Translations under genes and position numbers: made by a program
Part shown: positions 25,319-35,100 of the stretch, one piece after another
Numbering within the stretch: position 1 is the first letter of the stretch
Layout: each line of letters opens with the position of its first letter
Notes under the pieces: model-generated
Told to the model about the DNA's origin: nothing
What the model saw: the letters and a program-made list of their open reading frames with translations, nothing else
The model's database searches: none
Origin: Legionella rowbothamii
GTDB taxonomy: Bacteria; Pseudomonadota; Gammaproteobacteria; Legionellales; Legionellaceae
Direction of reading: 5' to 3'
NCBI RefSeq assembly: GCF_900639985.1
Contig: NZ_CAAAIM010000009.1
Span: 62,001-126,000, forward strand
DNA length: 64,000 nucleotides

Positions 25319-26440
25319 TTAGATCTTATTACCAGAATATTCTTCAGGCACATCAGGGGATTTACTTTCATCTTCCGGGTGCACAACAAAAAATCGTTGA
25401 GGCTCATAAGTTTTTTCCTCTGTCTTTCCGGTCGTTTCCGTAGTTTTAATCTGACTATTTGTTTTTTTAGGTTTTTTTAATGGAGATTCAATTATTTCGT
25501 TTAATGCTCCTTCTTTGTGAGGTCTTTTCTTAATATTCGATTTTAGTTCTTCCGTATAAAATGGTCTAAAAAGTTCCTGTCTTATTTGTAATGTATCTAT
25601 ACATTTTTTTGCTTCTTCAACGGTTAAACCGGATTCAAATGCAAGCACTAAAAGCTCTTCTTTTTTAAGATCAACAATTTTTTTAATAACCTCATTAATC
25701 TCTTCTTTTTTATTGAGTAAGCTTTTAAGTGATGAATCTTGGTAATCAAGATATTCTAGAGTTTCTAATAATAGATCATCAGGGAAATCATCTACTTGAA
25801 CCTCTTCTGGTGTTGAATCTTTAAATAGAGCGCTAAAATAATGATCGGCTAGGCTGCTTTCGGGATCTTCTTGTAGTGACGTGTAATTAACACCACCCAT
25901 AATTATTCGAAAAGGATCGGTTAATACTTTTTCTAAAGGTAGCTGAAAAATGGCTTCATCAAACTGAAAGCTACAACCAGGGTCTATTCTAACTGCGACT
26001 ATACCTTGGCCATTTTTATCCGGAACAAATCCAATATTGCTATTATCCCAATCAATCTCACCTAAAAAATAACCTGTAATTACGGCCGCACTTAGGTTTT
26101 TTATTTGTTCAAAAGAATAACTTTTACCCTTGTATTGGACATGAAGAGGCGATTCTTCATCTACTTCAAAGTCTTCAAACTCATAAAGGATATTAGATGC
26201 TCGCATATAATCATCTTTGTCTATAATAACCAAATGATAATCAGGCTGATATTCTCCTAGTATTTTACTAAAAAGCTTACCTGCAAATACAGCCAAGGCA
26301 TGTTCATTAACATCCGGCAAATTGCGGCTAGCTAAATTGTTATCGGTAACATGATATTCAAAACCATTATTATCGATAAAAATGAATAGCTCCTCTGTTT
26401 CTGTAAGCTGAATCTCTTTGTCGCCAATTTTTATATACAT
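25319..26440 (-). CDS. Kinase-like (HipA/PI-kinase-like fold) protein, candidate Dot/Icm effector
   Basis: 373 residues, no signal peptide. Residues ~50-92 (ALAVFAGKLFSKIL, LVIIDKDDYMRASNILYEF) look like a kinase N-lobe. AAVITGYFLGEIDWDNSNIGF (118-138) fits a catalytic loop of the GDxDxxxxNIG type, and VAVRIDPGCSF (148-158) fits a metal-binding D-x-G site. Similar architecture occurs in Legionella effectors with PI-kinase-like folds, so the likely activity is phosphorylation of a lipid or protein in the host. The C-terminal ~75 residues are charged and disordered with a basic run (KKRPHKEG, LKKPKKT) and an acidic end. It lies between the two copies of the 88-bp repeat, beside IS256 debris, so transfer is likely. 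The kinase call is inference from short motifs. Confidence 0.55.
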   Translation of the reverse strand: MYIKIGDKEIQLTETEELFIFIDNNGFEYHVTDNNLASRNLPDVNEHALAVFAGKLFSKILGEYQPDYHLVIIDKDDYMRASNILYEFEDFEVDEESPLHVQYKGKSYSFEQIKNLSAAVITGYFLGEIDWDNSNIGFVPDKNGQGIVAVRIDPGCSFQFDEAIFQLPLEKVLTDPFRIIMGGVNYTSLQEDPESSLADHYFSALFKDSTPEEVQVDDFPDDLLLETLEYLDYQDSSLKSLLNKKEEINEVIKKIVDLKKEELLVLAFESGLTVEEAKKCIDTLQIRQELFRPFYTEELKSNIKKRPHKEGALNEIIESPLKKPKKTNSQIKTTETTGKTEEKTYEPQRFFVVHPEDESKSPDVPEEYSGNKI

Positions 26441-26596
26441 AATGATTATTATTGGGTCAATAATGGTATATTATAGATTATTGAAAGAATTTCAACATAC
26501 TTATTAAAAGAAATAAGGCAGGAAAAATCCCTTTATAAAATAGTAATTTATTTGGATTAGCTAATCTTTCAAAAAAAACGATTAGAGTCTTTTGAA

Positions 26597-26684
26597 GACC
26601 TCCGGCCGATATCTTTGTAAAAAAGTTCATGTTTATACCCAGACACTGTAATTAGCTGAATCAAAAGGTTCGTTGCCTCTAATA
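26597..26684. repeat. 88-bp direct repeat, right copy
   Basis: GACCTCCGGCCG through TTCGTTGCCTCTAATA matches 24443-24530 in direct orientation, with about a dozen differences. Together the copies bracket about 2 kb holding the IS256 fragment and the kinase-like gene. Confidence 0.85.
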
Positions 26685-26773
26685 ACTTTTTAAGCTCTCT
26701 AATACTGAAATCTTCATGTTACACTGAGACTTGGAAAGATAATCCCCGTTTATTTTCTCGTATATTTGTAAAG

Positions 26774-26806
26774 TATAGTAAATTTTGCTATAGTAAAAAT
26801 TACTAT
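26774..26806. promoter_or_regulatory. Operator-like repeats upstream of the HTH gene
   Basis: TATAGTAAA occurs twice in direct orientation (26774 and 26789), and the second copy is part of a palindrome, ATAGTAA-AAA-TTACTAT (26790-26806). It lies 37 bases before the start of the HTH gene, the usual place for an autoregulatory operator of an antitoxin-like repressor. Confidence 0.5.
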
Positions 26807-26842
26807 GTAAGACCTGAGTAGGGGCATTAATGGGGGTTAAAA

Positions 26843-27136
26843 ATGAGTAAAATTATTGATGCTATGTTAGAAACAGCCAGAGATCTTCGATTAGATGCAA
26901 TTACTATTAAAGAAATAGAAATGCTTAACTTAAGTGAAGTTAAAGAACTTGAGGCACAAGAAATAAAGAAAATGCGAATTAAAGAAAAAGTTAGCCAAGC
27001 TGTAATGGCTAAAATATTGAATGTTACTCCATCTACCTATCAAAAGTGGGAAAGGGGCGAGGTGCATCCCAAAGGAGCCAATCTTAAACTACTGCGTTTA
27101 GCTCATGATCATGGCATTCAATATATTTTATCTTAG
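26843..27136 (+). CDS. XRE/HigA-type helix-turn-helix antitoxin-like regulator
   Basis: 97 residues. The HTH is near the C-terminus: MRIKEKVSQAVMAKILNVTP, then STYQKWERGEVHP, followed by LRLAHDHGIQYIL. The N-terminal ~40 residues are helical (ETARDLRLDAITIKEIEML) as in HigA-type antitoxins that follow a RelE/HigB toxin gene. No toxin gene is visible: the 400 bases upstream carry the 88-bp repeat and operator-like sequence, and the next genes are unrelated. It is probably an orphan antitoxin or a plain autoregulated repressor. GGGGG precedes the ATG. Confidence 0.75.
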   Translation: MSKIIDAMLETARDLRLDAITIKEIEMLNLSEVKELEAQEIKKMRIKEKVSQAVMAKILNVTPSTYQKWERGEVHPKGANLKLLRLAHDHGIQYILS

Positions 27137-27255
27137 ATGGCGGTCGAGTTGTTATTGACTCGAATGGCCTGTTAAGTCTGGTTAATAGTATTTAAATTAG
27201 TAGAGTTTAGCGAGGTTTAGACTAAACTTCTAATGTGCAACAAAAGGTATAGTTG

Positions 27256-27492
27256 ATGAACAGAACTTATAATGATCCACTGCACGGCATTACCCTAGAG
27301 GTTATCTTAAATAGTTTGTTGAGTTGTTATGGCTGGGAAGGCTTGGCGGAAAGAGTCAAGATTAACTGTTTTTCTTCCAACCCCAGCATCAAATCAAGCC
27401 TTAAATTCCTGCGCAAAACACCATGGGCAAGGAAAGAAATTGAAACCCTTTATCTTGCTTCCTTAAAAAGTAAAGATTGCGAAAACCCATAA
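27256..27492 (+). CDS. VF530/DUF2132 family DNA-binding-like protein
   Basis: 78 residues that match this small family along their whole length: [44 protein letters not shown] and [16 protein letters not shown] solved member has a fold suggesting DNA binding, but the role is unknown. The ATG at 27256 follows AAAGG, and a TTG just before it is less likely. It overlaps no other gene and is followed 20 bases later by the S4-domain gene, so the two may be co-transcribed. Confidence 0.88.
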   Translation: MNRTYNDPLHGITLEVILNSLLSCYGWEGLAERVKINCFSSNPSIKSSLKFLRKTPWARKEIETLYLASLKSKDCENP

Positions 27493-27512
27493 TTACTGGA
27501 GTAATAAATAAT

Positions 27513-27731
27513 ATGAAGGATGTTTTCATTAATAAAGATCATGTTGAACTCTTTAAAATTCTTAAATTTGAAGGTATCGCCTCGAGCGGAGCAGAAGCCA
27601 AAGAGATGATAGCTGCGGGCACTGTATTGGTAAACGGCGTAATAGAAAAACAGAAAAGAAAAAAGATGGTTGCAGGAGATACGATTGAGTTGAAAGGTGA
27701 GATCTTTCGGCTAAAGTTGAGTGCCAATTAA
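27513..27731 (+). CDS. S4-domain RNA-binding protein (YbcJ-like)
   Basis: 72 residues forming a single S4 domain: VELFKILKFEGIASSGAEAKEM, then GTVLVNGVIEKQKRKKMVAGD, and a final beta strand. It is the size of YbcJ-type proteins, which bind RNA and are thought to act in ribosome-related processes. GGAG lies 11 bases before the ATG at 27513; a longer frame upstream overlaps the VF530 gene and lacks a better signal. Both neighbours are small conserved genes, an island of core-like genes in accessory DNA. Confidence 0.85.
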   Translation: MKDVFINKDHVELFKILKFEGIASSGAEAKEMIAAGTVLVNGVIEKQKRKKMVAGDTIELKGEIFRLKLSAN

Positions 27732-27906
27732 CTTTTCGATACACCCAGCTCCTAGAAAAAATGGCTAAAAATCAAGAAGAATTACAGCGTTCTAATGGTA
27801 TTTTCATATTGTGTGAGTAGGGTATTTTGCTGAGCGCTAGAAAATTAAGTCTGATTAATGAATTAATTAAAAAACAAGTCAACGAGTAATCCTTATCAAG
27901 CAACAT

Positions 27907-28152
27907 TTGGATATTAAACAACATGACATGACCTCAAAAGTTATGATTACGTTTTTTTCACTATTTTCGGAACTTGAACGTGACTTGATTAGTTTAAGAA
28001 CTAAAGAGGCTCTAGCTAGTAAAAAAGCACCGGGAGTCTTATTGGGTAAACCAAAGGGTACATGTCAAAACAGTAAATTTGATAAGGATGCTCCTAAAAT
28101 TATGGATCTTCTTGGCTTAGGATTATTATTTAGAAAAATTGCAATTTTTTAA
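27907..28152 (+). pseudogene. Serine resolvase/invertase, C-terminal fragment
   Basis: The frame reads MTSKVMITFFSLFSELERDL, then ISLRTKEALASKKAPGVLLG and KPKG. This is the end of the catalytic domain (helix E region) of a Tn3-type serine recombinase. The active Ser and most of the catalytic domain are absent upstream, and the HTH that should follow is only partly present (KIMDLLGLGLLFRKIAI) before the stop. It is a dead remnant of a transposon or phage. Confidence 0.8.
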
Positions 28153-28267
28153 GCTATACCAATCACATCGGTCTAAATACCTATATAAGAAAACGGCAAT
28201 TACGCTCGGTGATAGATTAATTTACTGAGGTACAAATTAAGAATAACAAGAGTTATGTGAGGAGTAG

Positions 28268-28759
28268 ATGGAAATAGGTTGTATAAGGTATGTAATTCGG
28301 CCAGTGAAAACTGTAGATCTGGATCAATTATTTAGCATGTTAATAGATTTAGTGAAACATGAAGGTTCTTTTGAACGTTTTAAACTAACCAGAGACCGTT
28401 TAGAAAATGAATTATTTGGCATTAATGCGGATTGGAATTGTTTAGTAGCGGTTGATCCTCACGAACAAGTACTTGGATTTTGCCTCTATACTTTTGCCAA
28501 TATCAATAGGGCTTTTAATTTGAGCCCCATGATACAGGTTGATGATTTATATATAATCCCTGAATATAGGAACGCAAAAATTGGTTATAATTTAATGTAT
28601 CAGCTCGCTTTGATAGCGAAAAATAACAATATTGGTCGTTTAAATGTATGGTGCATGAAGGACAATGAGCAAGGCCAAAATTTTTATCAAAAAATAGGCG
28701 CAGAGAAAAGAGACTTTATTGATGTTTATTCCATTCAAGTAACTAATTTTTTAACTTGA
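28268..28759 (+). CDS. GNAT family N-acetyltransferase
   Basis: 163 residues with the GNAT core: IRPVKTVDLDQLFSMLIDLV, motif A IQVDDLYIIPEYRNAKIGYNLM for acetyl-CoA binding, and the C-terminal NEQGQNFYQKIGAEKRDF. The spacing of motif A and the FYxKxGA ending are typical of the diamine-acetyltransferase-like group, so small amines are possible substrates, but this cannot be decided. A GGAG ribosome-binding site lies six bases before the ATG. It stands alone, about 245 bases from the convergent pgi gene. Confidence 0.88.
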   Translation: MEIGCIRYVIRPVKTVDLDQLFSMLIDLVKHEGSFERFKLTRDRLENELFGINADWNCLVAVDPHEQVLGFCLYTFANINRAFNLSPMIQVDDLYIIPEYRNAKIGYNLMYQLALIAKNNNIGRLNVWCMKDNEQGQNFYQKIGAEKRDFIDVYSIQVTNFLT

Positions 28760-29004
28760 ATTCTATAAATAAAAATGCCTCAATTTACATTGAGTTATAA
28801 AAAAATTAATAAATGTTCGATTCATCAAATAAGATCATGAATTAAATATAACTTAAATATTTACCCTAATTTATTTACTACCCTTATATTAAAAATAGGA
28901 AGCGATTATAAATTTATTTGACATATTGTTCTCTTTGCCCGAAATGTAAGCTATTTTACGACTTAAGGGAGTTGGCTGTTCCGTTATACCCCAAAGGAAT
29001 CATT

Positions 29005-30432
29005 TTAATACATTCGTTGCATTAGGAACTTCGAGCTTTCTACTCCAGGCTGATCAAACGCGTTGATTTGCCAAATAACGCTTTGGGTATAAATCTTATG
29101 TTCATATAATGCAATTAGAGCCCCTAATGTTTTAGGCGAATCATCGCGAAGGCTAATATGGCTTATTGGATAAGAAGTAGAAATATTACGCTCCTTATCC
29201 CCCTTAGACAGCACTTCTTTCTGAGCTAAGCATAATCGATAGATAAGGGATTGTTGCTCAGAATCAATGCTTATGAGCTCAGCGGCGATGCGGTGTGTTC
29301 CTTGGCATAACAGTTGATAATAGCTATGTTGGGCTTGATTTCCTGAACCGCCCCAGATAATTGGAGCTGTCGCATAGTCTACTGTCTGCCCATACTTATT
29401 GATGGATTTTCCATTGCTTTCCATATCTAACTGCTGGACGTAAGATGAAAAATAATCCAGTGGGTATCCATACATCATTACTAGTAAGTGATGAATTTTT
29501 AAAAAATTGTTATTCCAAATTCCGAATAAAGCTAAATTTACCGGAAGATTCTGATTAAATGGGGTGTAACGGAAATGTTTATCCATTAAATAAGCACCGT
29601 GAACAAACTCAGAAAAACGATCAAATCCAATGGCAATACACGTAATTAAATTAATTGCAGAGCAAAGGGAGTAACGTCCACCAACCCAATCCCAAATAGG
29701 TAAAACATTCTTAATACCTAAAGCATAAGCGTTCTCAACATGAGCCGTTACCGCAATGAAATGTTGTGCTATTGAATTGGCTTTGTTAATCCATGCCATC
29801 GCTTTTTTTGTGTTGTACAATGTTTCTATTGTGGTAAATGATTTTGAAGCCACAATAAAAAGGGTTGTTTCTGGGCTGAGTTTCGCCGTCACTCGATGAA
29901 ACGCATGAGCATCCATATCAGAAATAAAATGATAAGATAAAGAAGAAGCCGCTAGCTCCGTTAAAGCATGAACGCAAAAAGCAGGCCCTGTATGAGAACC
30001 GCCAATACCAATATTAACAATATCTTTAATTGGTTTATTAGAATAGCCCAACCATTCCCCAGCTCTAATTTTTTCTGATATCTGCCTCATTCTATCCTGT
30101 ACAGCCATGATGTCAGGAACAATATTTTTTCCATCGAGATAGAGTGTTTCGTCTCGAGGCAGCCGAAGAGCGGTATGTAATGCAGGACGATTTTCTGTTG
30201 TGTTAACTCGTTTTCCTGAGAATAAATCCTCAATTGCGGGCTTTAAATGACATTCCTGGGCTAGCTGTAACAGCAATTCTAATGTATCTGTGTCTAAATG
30301 TTGCATGCTGCAATCTAAGGTAATTTCTCCGCTTGACATCGATAAACTAGAAAATTTCTCCTGATTTAAAAGAATTTTTCGCTGTTGTTTTTTAAGTAAT
30401 TTCCATGTTTTTTGTTCAGTGAGTTGTATCAT
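29005..30432 (-). CDS. pgi: Glucose-6-phosphate isomerase
   Basis: 475 residues. Converts glucose-6-phosphate and fructose-6-phosphate. The family motifs are present: IGIGGSHTGPAF (~142), WDWVGGRYSLCSAI (~247, a PGI signature), the catalytic Glu in DMESNGKS (~340), the His in QAQHSYYQL (~367) and the Lys in QPGVESSKF (~460). The protein is shorter than the ~550 residues of the E. coli enzyme, like other short bacterial forms. GGAGG sits four bases before the ATG at 30432. It is the last gene of the PKS transcript run (43 bases after the kinase gene), which is unusual for a central-metabolism gene. It may be housekeeping or may supply a sugar phosphate. Confidence 0.9.
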   Translation of the reverse strand: MIQLTEQKTWKLLKKQQRKILLNQEKFSSLSMSSGEITLDCSMQHLDTDTLELLLQLAQECHLKPAIEDLFSGKRVNTTENRPALHTALRLPRDETLYLDGKNIVPDIMAVQDRMRQISEKIRAGEWLGYSNKPIKDIVNIGIGGSHTGPAFCVHALTELAASSLSYHFISDMDAHAFHRVTAKLSPETTLFIVASKSFTTIETLYNTKKAMAWINKANSIAQHFIAVTAHVENAYALGIKNVLPIWDWVGGRYSLCSAINLITCIAIGFDRFSEFVHGAYLMDKHFRYTPFNQNLPVNLALFGIWNNNFLKIHHLLVMMYGYPLDYFSSYVQQLDMESNGKSINKYGQTVDYATAPIIWGGSGNQAQHSYYQLLCQGTHRIAAELISIDSEQQSLIYRLCLAQKEVLSKGDKERNISTSYPISHISLRDDSPKTLGALIALYEHKIYTQSVIWQINAFDQPGVESSKFLMQRMY

Positions 30433-30474
30433 TTTACCTCCGAATTTATGAGGCTGCATTGCTCGTTATTTTAT

Positions 30475-31467
30475 TTATAGACTAAGTAATGTTTCGCGAT
30501 TTTTATCAAGTAATTGCAACATCATGAATCCATCACCAAGTTCTTTTTTCCTATTTAACTGTGCGCAAGTCATAATCCAAAACATCCATTTTGCAGCAGA
30601 AATAAAAATATCCATCTCTCTTAGAGATAATTTTAAACCATATACTTGACGAAATTTTTTTGCCTCATCTTCTTTAAAAAAATAGCCCTTAGGCGTTTTT
30701 TCCACAGTCCAACTGGTTATAGTGTCAATAAAGTCAATTTCCGGCTTTAAGAGGCAAATATCTTCCCAATCAAGAATGATGGGCTGATTGTCACTGTGCC
30801 ACAAAACATTTTTGGGTTTTATATCCGTATGCGCTAAAACCCCGTTTTGACCTTGTCCCACAATGACCTCTGCAGTCACTGCGGCGCATACTTGATTAAT
30901 AAAATGAGTTAACGAAGCATCAGGAACAAATTCATTAGAACAGGCGATTAATAAACTTTGTGCATTAGACGCAATAAAGTGTTGCCACGCCCCAACTAGG
31001 AATCGCGTTTTGAGCTCCCAAAAACTGGGCTCATACATTGATATGTCTTTTTGATGCAGTATGGCAAGATATTCTGCCATAAGGAGTTTTTCAGCAAGAT
31101 GAATCGCATCAACTTCTTTACAAACTCCAGGACAAAACTCCATGCAATAAAATACCAGGTCTTGATGCACTTGAATCAAAGAACCCTCAATAGGTATGCA
31201 TCGAGGAGCTGGAACCAGATGAGATAAGTTATCAACTATGGACGTATGTATGGTTAAAAATTGAATTAATTCATCCTTATTAAAACCATACAACTGGCAT
31301 AGGCTGTCGGTATTTAATATTTTTACAACCATCTTGCAGTTGTCTTGGTCTTCTAAAAACACCACCAATCCAGAAATGTTCTCCGAGATTATTTTTATAT
31401 TCTGAATCTCTTTTTTTAAATAGCTTTGCATGAAATAGGTAAGTTTTTTTATGTTAAACGGTTTCAT
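30475..31467 (-). CDS. Aminoglycoside-phosphotransferase-like kinase
   Basis: 330 residues in the APH/choline-kinase fold. The catalytic loop reads LAHTDIKPKNVLWHSD (Asp near residue 213), and the metal-binding Asp is in PIILDWEDICL (~233). The N-lobe has KMVVKILNTDSLCQLYG. Such kinases phosphorylate small molecules such as antibiotics, choline or sugars. It lies in one run with the PKS, a HAD phosphatase (20 bases upstream) and pgi, so it may modify the polyketide or a sugar, or give self-protection by phosphorylation. The substrate is unknown. Confidence 0.8.
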   Translation of the reverse strand: MKPFNIKKLTYFMQSYLKKEIQNIKIISENISGLVVFLEDQDNCKMVVKILNTDSLCQLYGFNKDELIQFLTIHTSIVDNLSHLVPAPRCIPIEGSLIQVHQDLVFYCMEFCPGVCKEVDAIHLAEKLLMAEYLAILHQKDISMYEPSFWELKTRFLVGAWQHFIASNAQSLLIACSNEFVPDASLTHFINQVCAAVTAEVIVGQGQNGVLAHTDIKPKNVLWHSDNQPIILDWEDICLLKPEIDFIDTITSWTVEKTPKGYFFKEDEAKKFRQVYGLKLSLREMDIFISAAKWMFWIMTCAQLNRKKELGDGFMMLQLLDKNRETLLSL

Positions 31468-31486
31468 AGCTCTTCACCTTTAAACA

Positions 31487-32170
31487 TTATTTCGTTATAG
31501 AAAAACCATAGTTTGATTTTAAAATAGAAATTAACTCCTGTTCGGTGGATGCAATTTGAATAGGATAAGACTTAAATTGGCTTTGGTATGTTTCAGACTG
31601 TGCATGAGTCCCTCCTAGAAACGCAATAGCATTCATGTTGGCAGATAATGCCGCCTCAATCCCCTCTGGAGTGTCCTCAACAACAAGGCAATATTCTGGT
31701 TTTACTCCCATAGCCGCAGCGGAAAATAAAAACAGATCCGGAGCCGGTTTTCCATGCGCTACTTGTTCAATAGTAAAAATATGGTTGTCCGGGATGTATT
31801 TTTTTAAGTGAACTAAAGATAAAGAATAATTGATTTGTTCTCTGATGCTATTTGAAGCAACACAATAAGTTATTCTCTGTTGGTTAAGGGTTAAAATTAA
31901 ATCTCTCAGTAAACTATTTAATTGATGCTTCATGGCTTGGAACAGATCAACATAATATTTATTTATCATTTCCTGAGTAATGCCAACATCAGAGATGTCT
32001 TTCATTTTGTCTTTTAATTTATCAAATCCTAATCCTAAAAAATCATACGGAGATAAATGAATCTCATTATTATTGACATACCTCATAATAGACGACATTA
32101 GTGTCTTTTGAATAAGAATTTCACTATCGAGAATAACCCCATCACAGTCAAAAATAATAGTGTTTATCAT
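31487..32170 (-). CDS. HAD-superfamily hydrolase (phosphoglucomutase/phosphatase-like subfamily)
   Basis: About 227 residues. HAD motif I is IIFDCDGVILDSE (nucleophile Asp ~10). Motif II is YCVASNS, motif III is in HGKPAPDLFLF, and motif IV is CLVVEDTPEGIEAALSANM. This layout is that of sugar-phosphate or nucleotide phosphatases and beta-phosphoglucomutase relatives. The ATG at 32170 overlaps the PKS stop (ATGA), so translation is coupled to the PKS; a longer upstream start would lie inside the PKS gene. Together with the kinase next to it, it may form a phosphorylation/dephosphorylation pair acting on the product. Confidence 0.82.
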   Translation of the reverse strand: MINTIIFDCDGVILDSEILIQKTLMSSIMRYVNNNEIHLSPYDFLGLGFDKLKDKMKDISDVGITQEMINKYYVDLFQAMKHQLNSLLRDLILTLNQQRITYCVASNSIREQINYSLSLVHLKKYIPDNHIFTIEQVAHGKPAPDLFLFSAAAMGVKPEYCLVVEDTPEGIEAALSANMNAIAFLGGTHAQSETYQSQFKSYPIQIASTEQELISILKSNYGFSITK

Positions 32171-35100
32171 GTTATAATTCCATAAATTATATTTCGACAT
32201 TGTTCCAAAATAATTTGAGCTTGCTCTTTGGTGTAACAATCTAAACGGTATTTCAGCGCAAACTCCAAACCATGATTCTTTTGTCGGTTCAATTTAAATG
32301 CCAAATGTCTGGGATCACTTCCCCATAAATCAATTGAGTTGCTGCTCACCGATAAAAACTCAACGACTTTTCCATTACACATAAGTTCTTCAAGATTAAT
32401 TGATTGATAATCAAAAGAAATTTTAGGAACTTGAAGATTGAAATCTTTCAGCTTAAACGAGGGCATAAATTGATAGAATTCCATTTCAGCCAACTCGTTC
32501 ATAATCAATTCAGCCATTTCATTAAGGGGTTTCTCATGAATGTTTTGACAACGAACCGTGGGGTGCTGCGCCACTTGGCCAATAGTATTGACCCAAAATG
32601 AATTGTTTCTAGCATTTGAAAAAACAATTAATGCCGTATCTTGTTTTCCAGTTATGTCATAAAAAGCACGATGGACAACTGCCTGCAAGAGGCTAGCTAC
32701 AGTTATTTTATTCTTCGCTGTATAGTGCTCTAAAAGCGCCAATTCTGTTTTAGTTAATACAAATCCTACTTTTGCTCCTTGTAAGGGAAAATCAGAACGT
32801 GCAAATTGGTTGCTTTGAAAATCTGGGTAGAAAAGATGCCGGTCGTTATAGGTGTTCAATTTATTTTGCCAAAATATTTTTAACTCCGAATTAATTTTGG
32901 GATACACCTCTTTTAACAACCAACTGACGTATTTGCTAAATGGCTCTCTTTTCTTTTCAGGATAAGTGCCCAGCTGTAGCACTTCAAAGAAATCCTCAAT
33001 GAACGCATAAATAGATGCTCCATCCGCAATCACATGATGGAACACTAAGGCAATAACCGTTTTTTGGTTATCAACAAAATAAAGATCACAGTTAAATAAT
33101 GGAGGGGAATCCAGATTAATTTGTTTTCTATACGTGGCCAATAAATGGTCGTGAAGTTGTGCTTCAGTAATAGAAAAGCAATTAGCGGTAAAATTGACCT
33201 GCTCTTGAATGAAATGAAAATATTGATCGTAAACAGTTAATATGGAGGCCCTTAACATCTCATTATTATCAATAATTTGTTGTATCGCTTTTTGGATATG
33301 CTCTGTATCCCAAATACCGGATATCTGAATAAATACAGGTAAATTATACGCCGCGCTAAAAGGATATGAATTAATATACTGCATCATTTCAGCTTGGTGA
33401 GGGACTAAAGGAAAACATTGATTAAAGGAAGAAACATGTGCTTCATCTTCATCAAGCTCATTATGTTTTATTTCATCATTTAAGAAATGAGCAATATTCT
33501 CTATGGTTCGGCTTTCGAATAAAAGTGTTTGAGCAGAAAGGCTGTCTAAGCATAACTCCCGCTTTAAGGTAAATAATAACTCATTTGCTAAAATAGAATC
33601 CATGCCAAGCTCAGTAAGGGTTTTATCCAAGATAAACTCTGAATGATTAGGCAAGCGCAACAGTTTGCGAATTGTTGTTTCTAAAAAATGAGTTAATACT
33701 CCTCCACGCTCCTGCGGGCTCTTGTTATTCAGTTGATGTATCAAAAGATTTTTTTGAGGGGGCCTATTATGACTAAGAGCGCGTTGTTCCTCTTCCTCAT
33801 GTTCTTGCATTAATTCAACTAATAACGTCCTTTGATAAGGAGAACAATATTTTAAATGTTCCTTGTTGATATGGTTTGGCAATAAAACTAATTGTGGGCC
33901 CGCCGCAGGCAGTATTTTCTGTAAGGAGAATAGTCCTTGTTTCTCATTGATGTATTGAATGCCATAATGCGATAAACCTTGATGAGTATCTTTCGTCATG
34001 CCCATTTGCTGCCAGGGGCCAAAGTTAATGCTTAGCGCGGGTAAACCTAATTGCTTTCTAAAATAAGCCAAGGCATCAAGAAACGCATTAGCGGCGGAAT
34101 AATTTGCTTGCCCCGCAGTACCTATAAGAGAACTGATAGAAGAAAACATCACAAAGTAATCCAACTTTAAATTTAAATGGACGGTTTGCTGATGCAAATT
34201 TAAAGTACCCAATACTTTGGATTGGAAGACCCTGTCAAAACTACCCCAATTAAGATTGGACCAAATCCCGTCTTGTAGAATACCAGCCAGGTGAAAAATA
34301 GCTTGAATTGGGGCGATAGTAGATTGAACTGTGTGAAGAGTAGCTGATAGTTGCTCCATAACACTAATATCCGTTTCCATGTAATGAACTGCTGTTTTAT
34401 CCAGTCCATGATTTAATTCTTGCAATGTACTCTTTAGCTCATTACTTAAAGGGCTTCGGCCTAATAAAACAATGTTTTTTATCCGGTGACTTAATAACCA
34501 TTGACATACGCTCAATCCTAATCCACCCATACCTCCAGTAATTAAATAAGCACCTTGTTGCTCGGAGGGGCTAAATGATGCAGATGATTCACTCATAGGC
34601 GCCGGGGTAAGGCACGATTCAAAGATGTTCTCAAAACTGACGGCACAAAAATTGTTATTAAGGTGTTCAAAATCTATCGAGAGAAATTGCTCTGCGATAT
34701 CAAGTACTGGTATGTCTGGATCAAAATCCACATGTTGATAAGATAACTGAGGGTATTCGGTCGTTAGTGTTTTACCCATGCCGATTAGCGGAGCCCCTAA
34801 AGGTATGGTGTCCTCAAAGAAGGACGACGCTCCTTGCGTAATAACGTAAAGATCGCTAAATTGACGGTTTTGAATCATGGTTTGGGTTAAGTGCAGTAAC
34901 CCAGAACAGGCTCTACAGATGTTGGAATATACTTCGTCAGGAATATCCAGCGTTACATCCGTTTGATTTGGCAATCCCCATAAATAAATGATGCATTCCA
35001 CTTGAGGTATGCGTTTCCAGAGCTTATGGAAATGCTCTAGGTCCATTGGGTTTATGATAATAGCTGAATCAGTTTCTTGGTATTCCTGTCCTGGTTGAAT

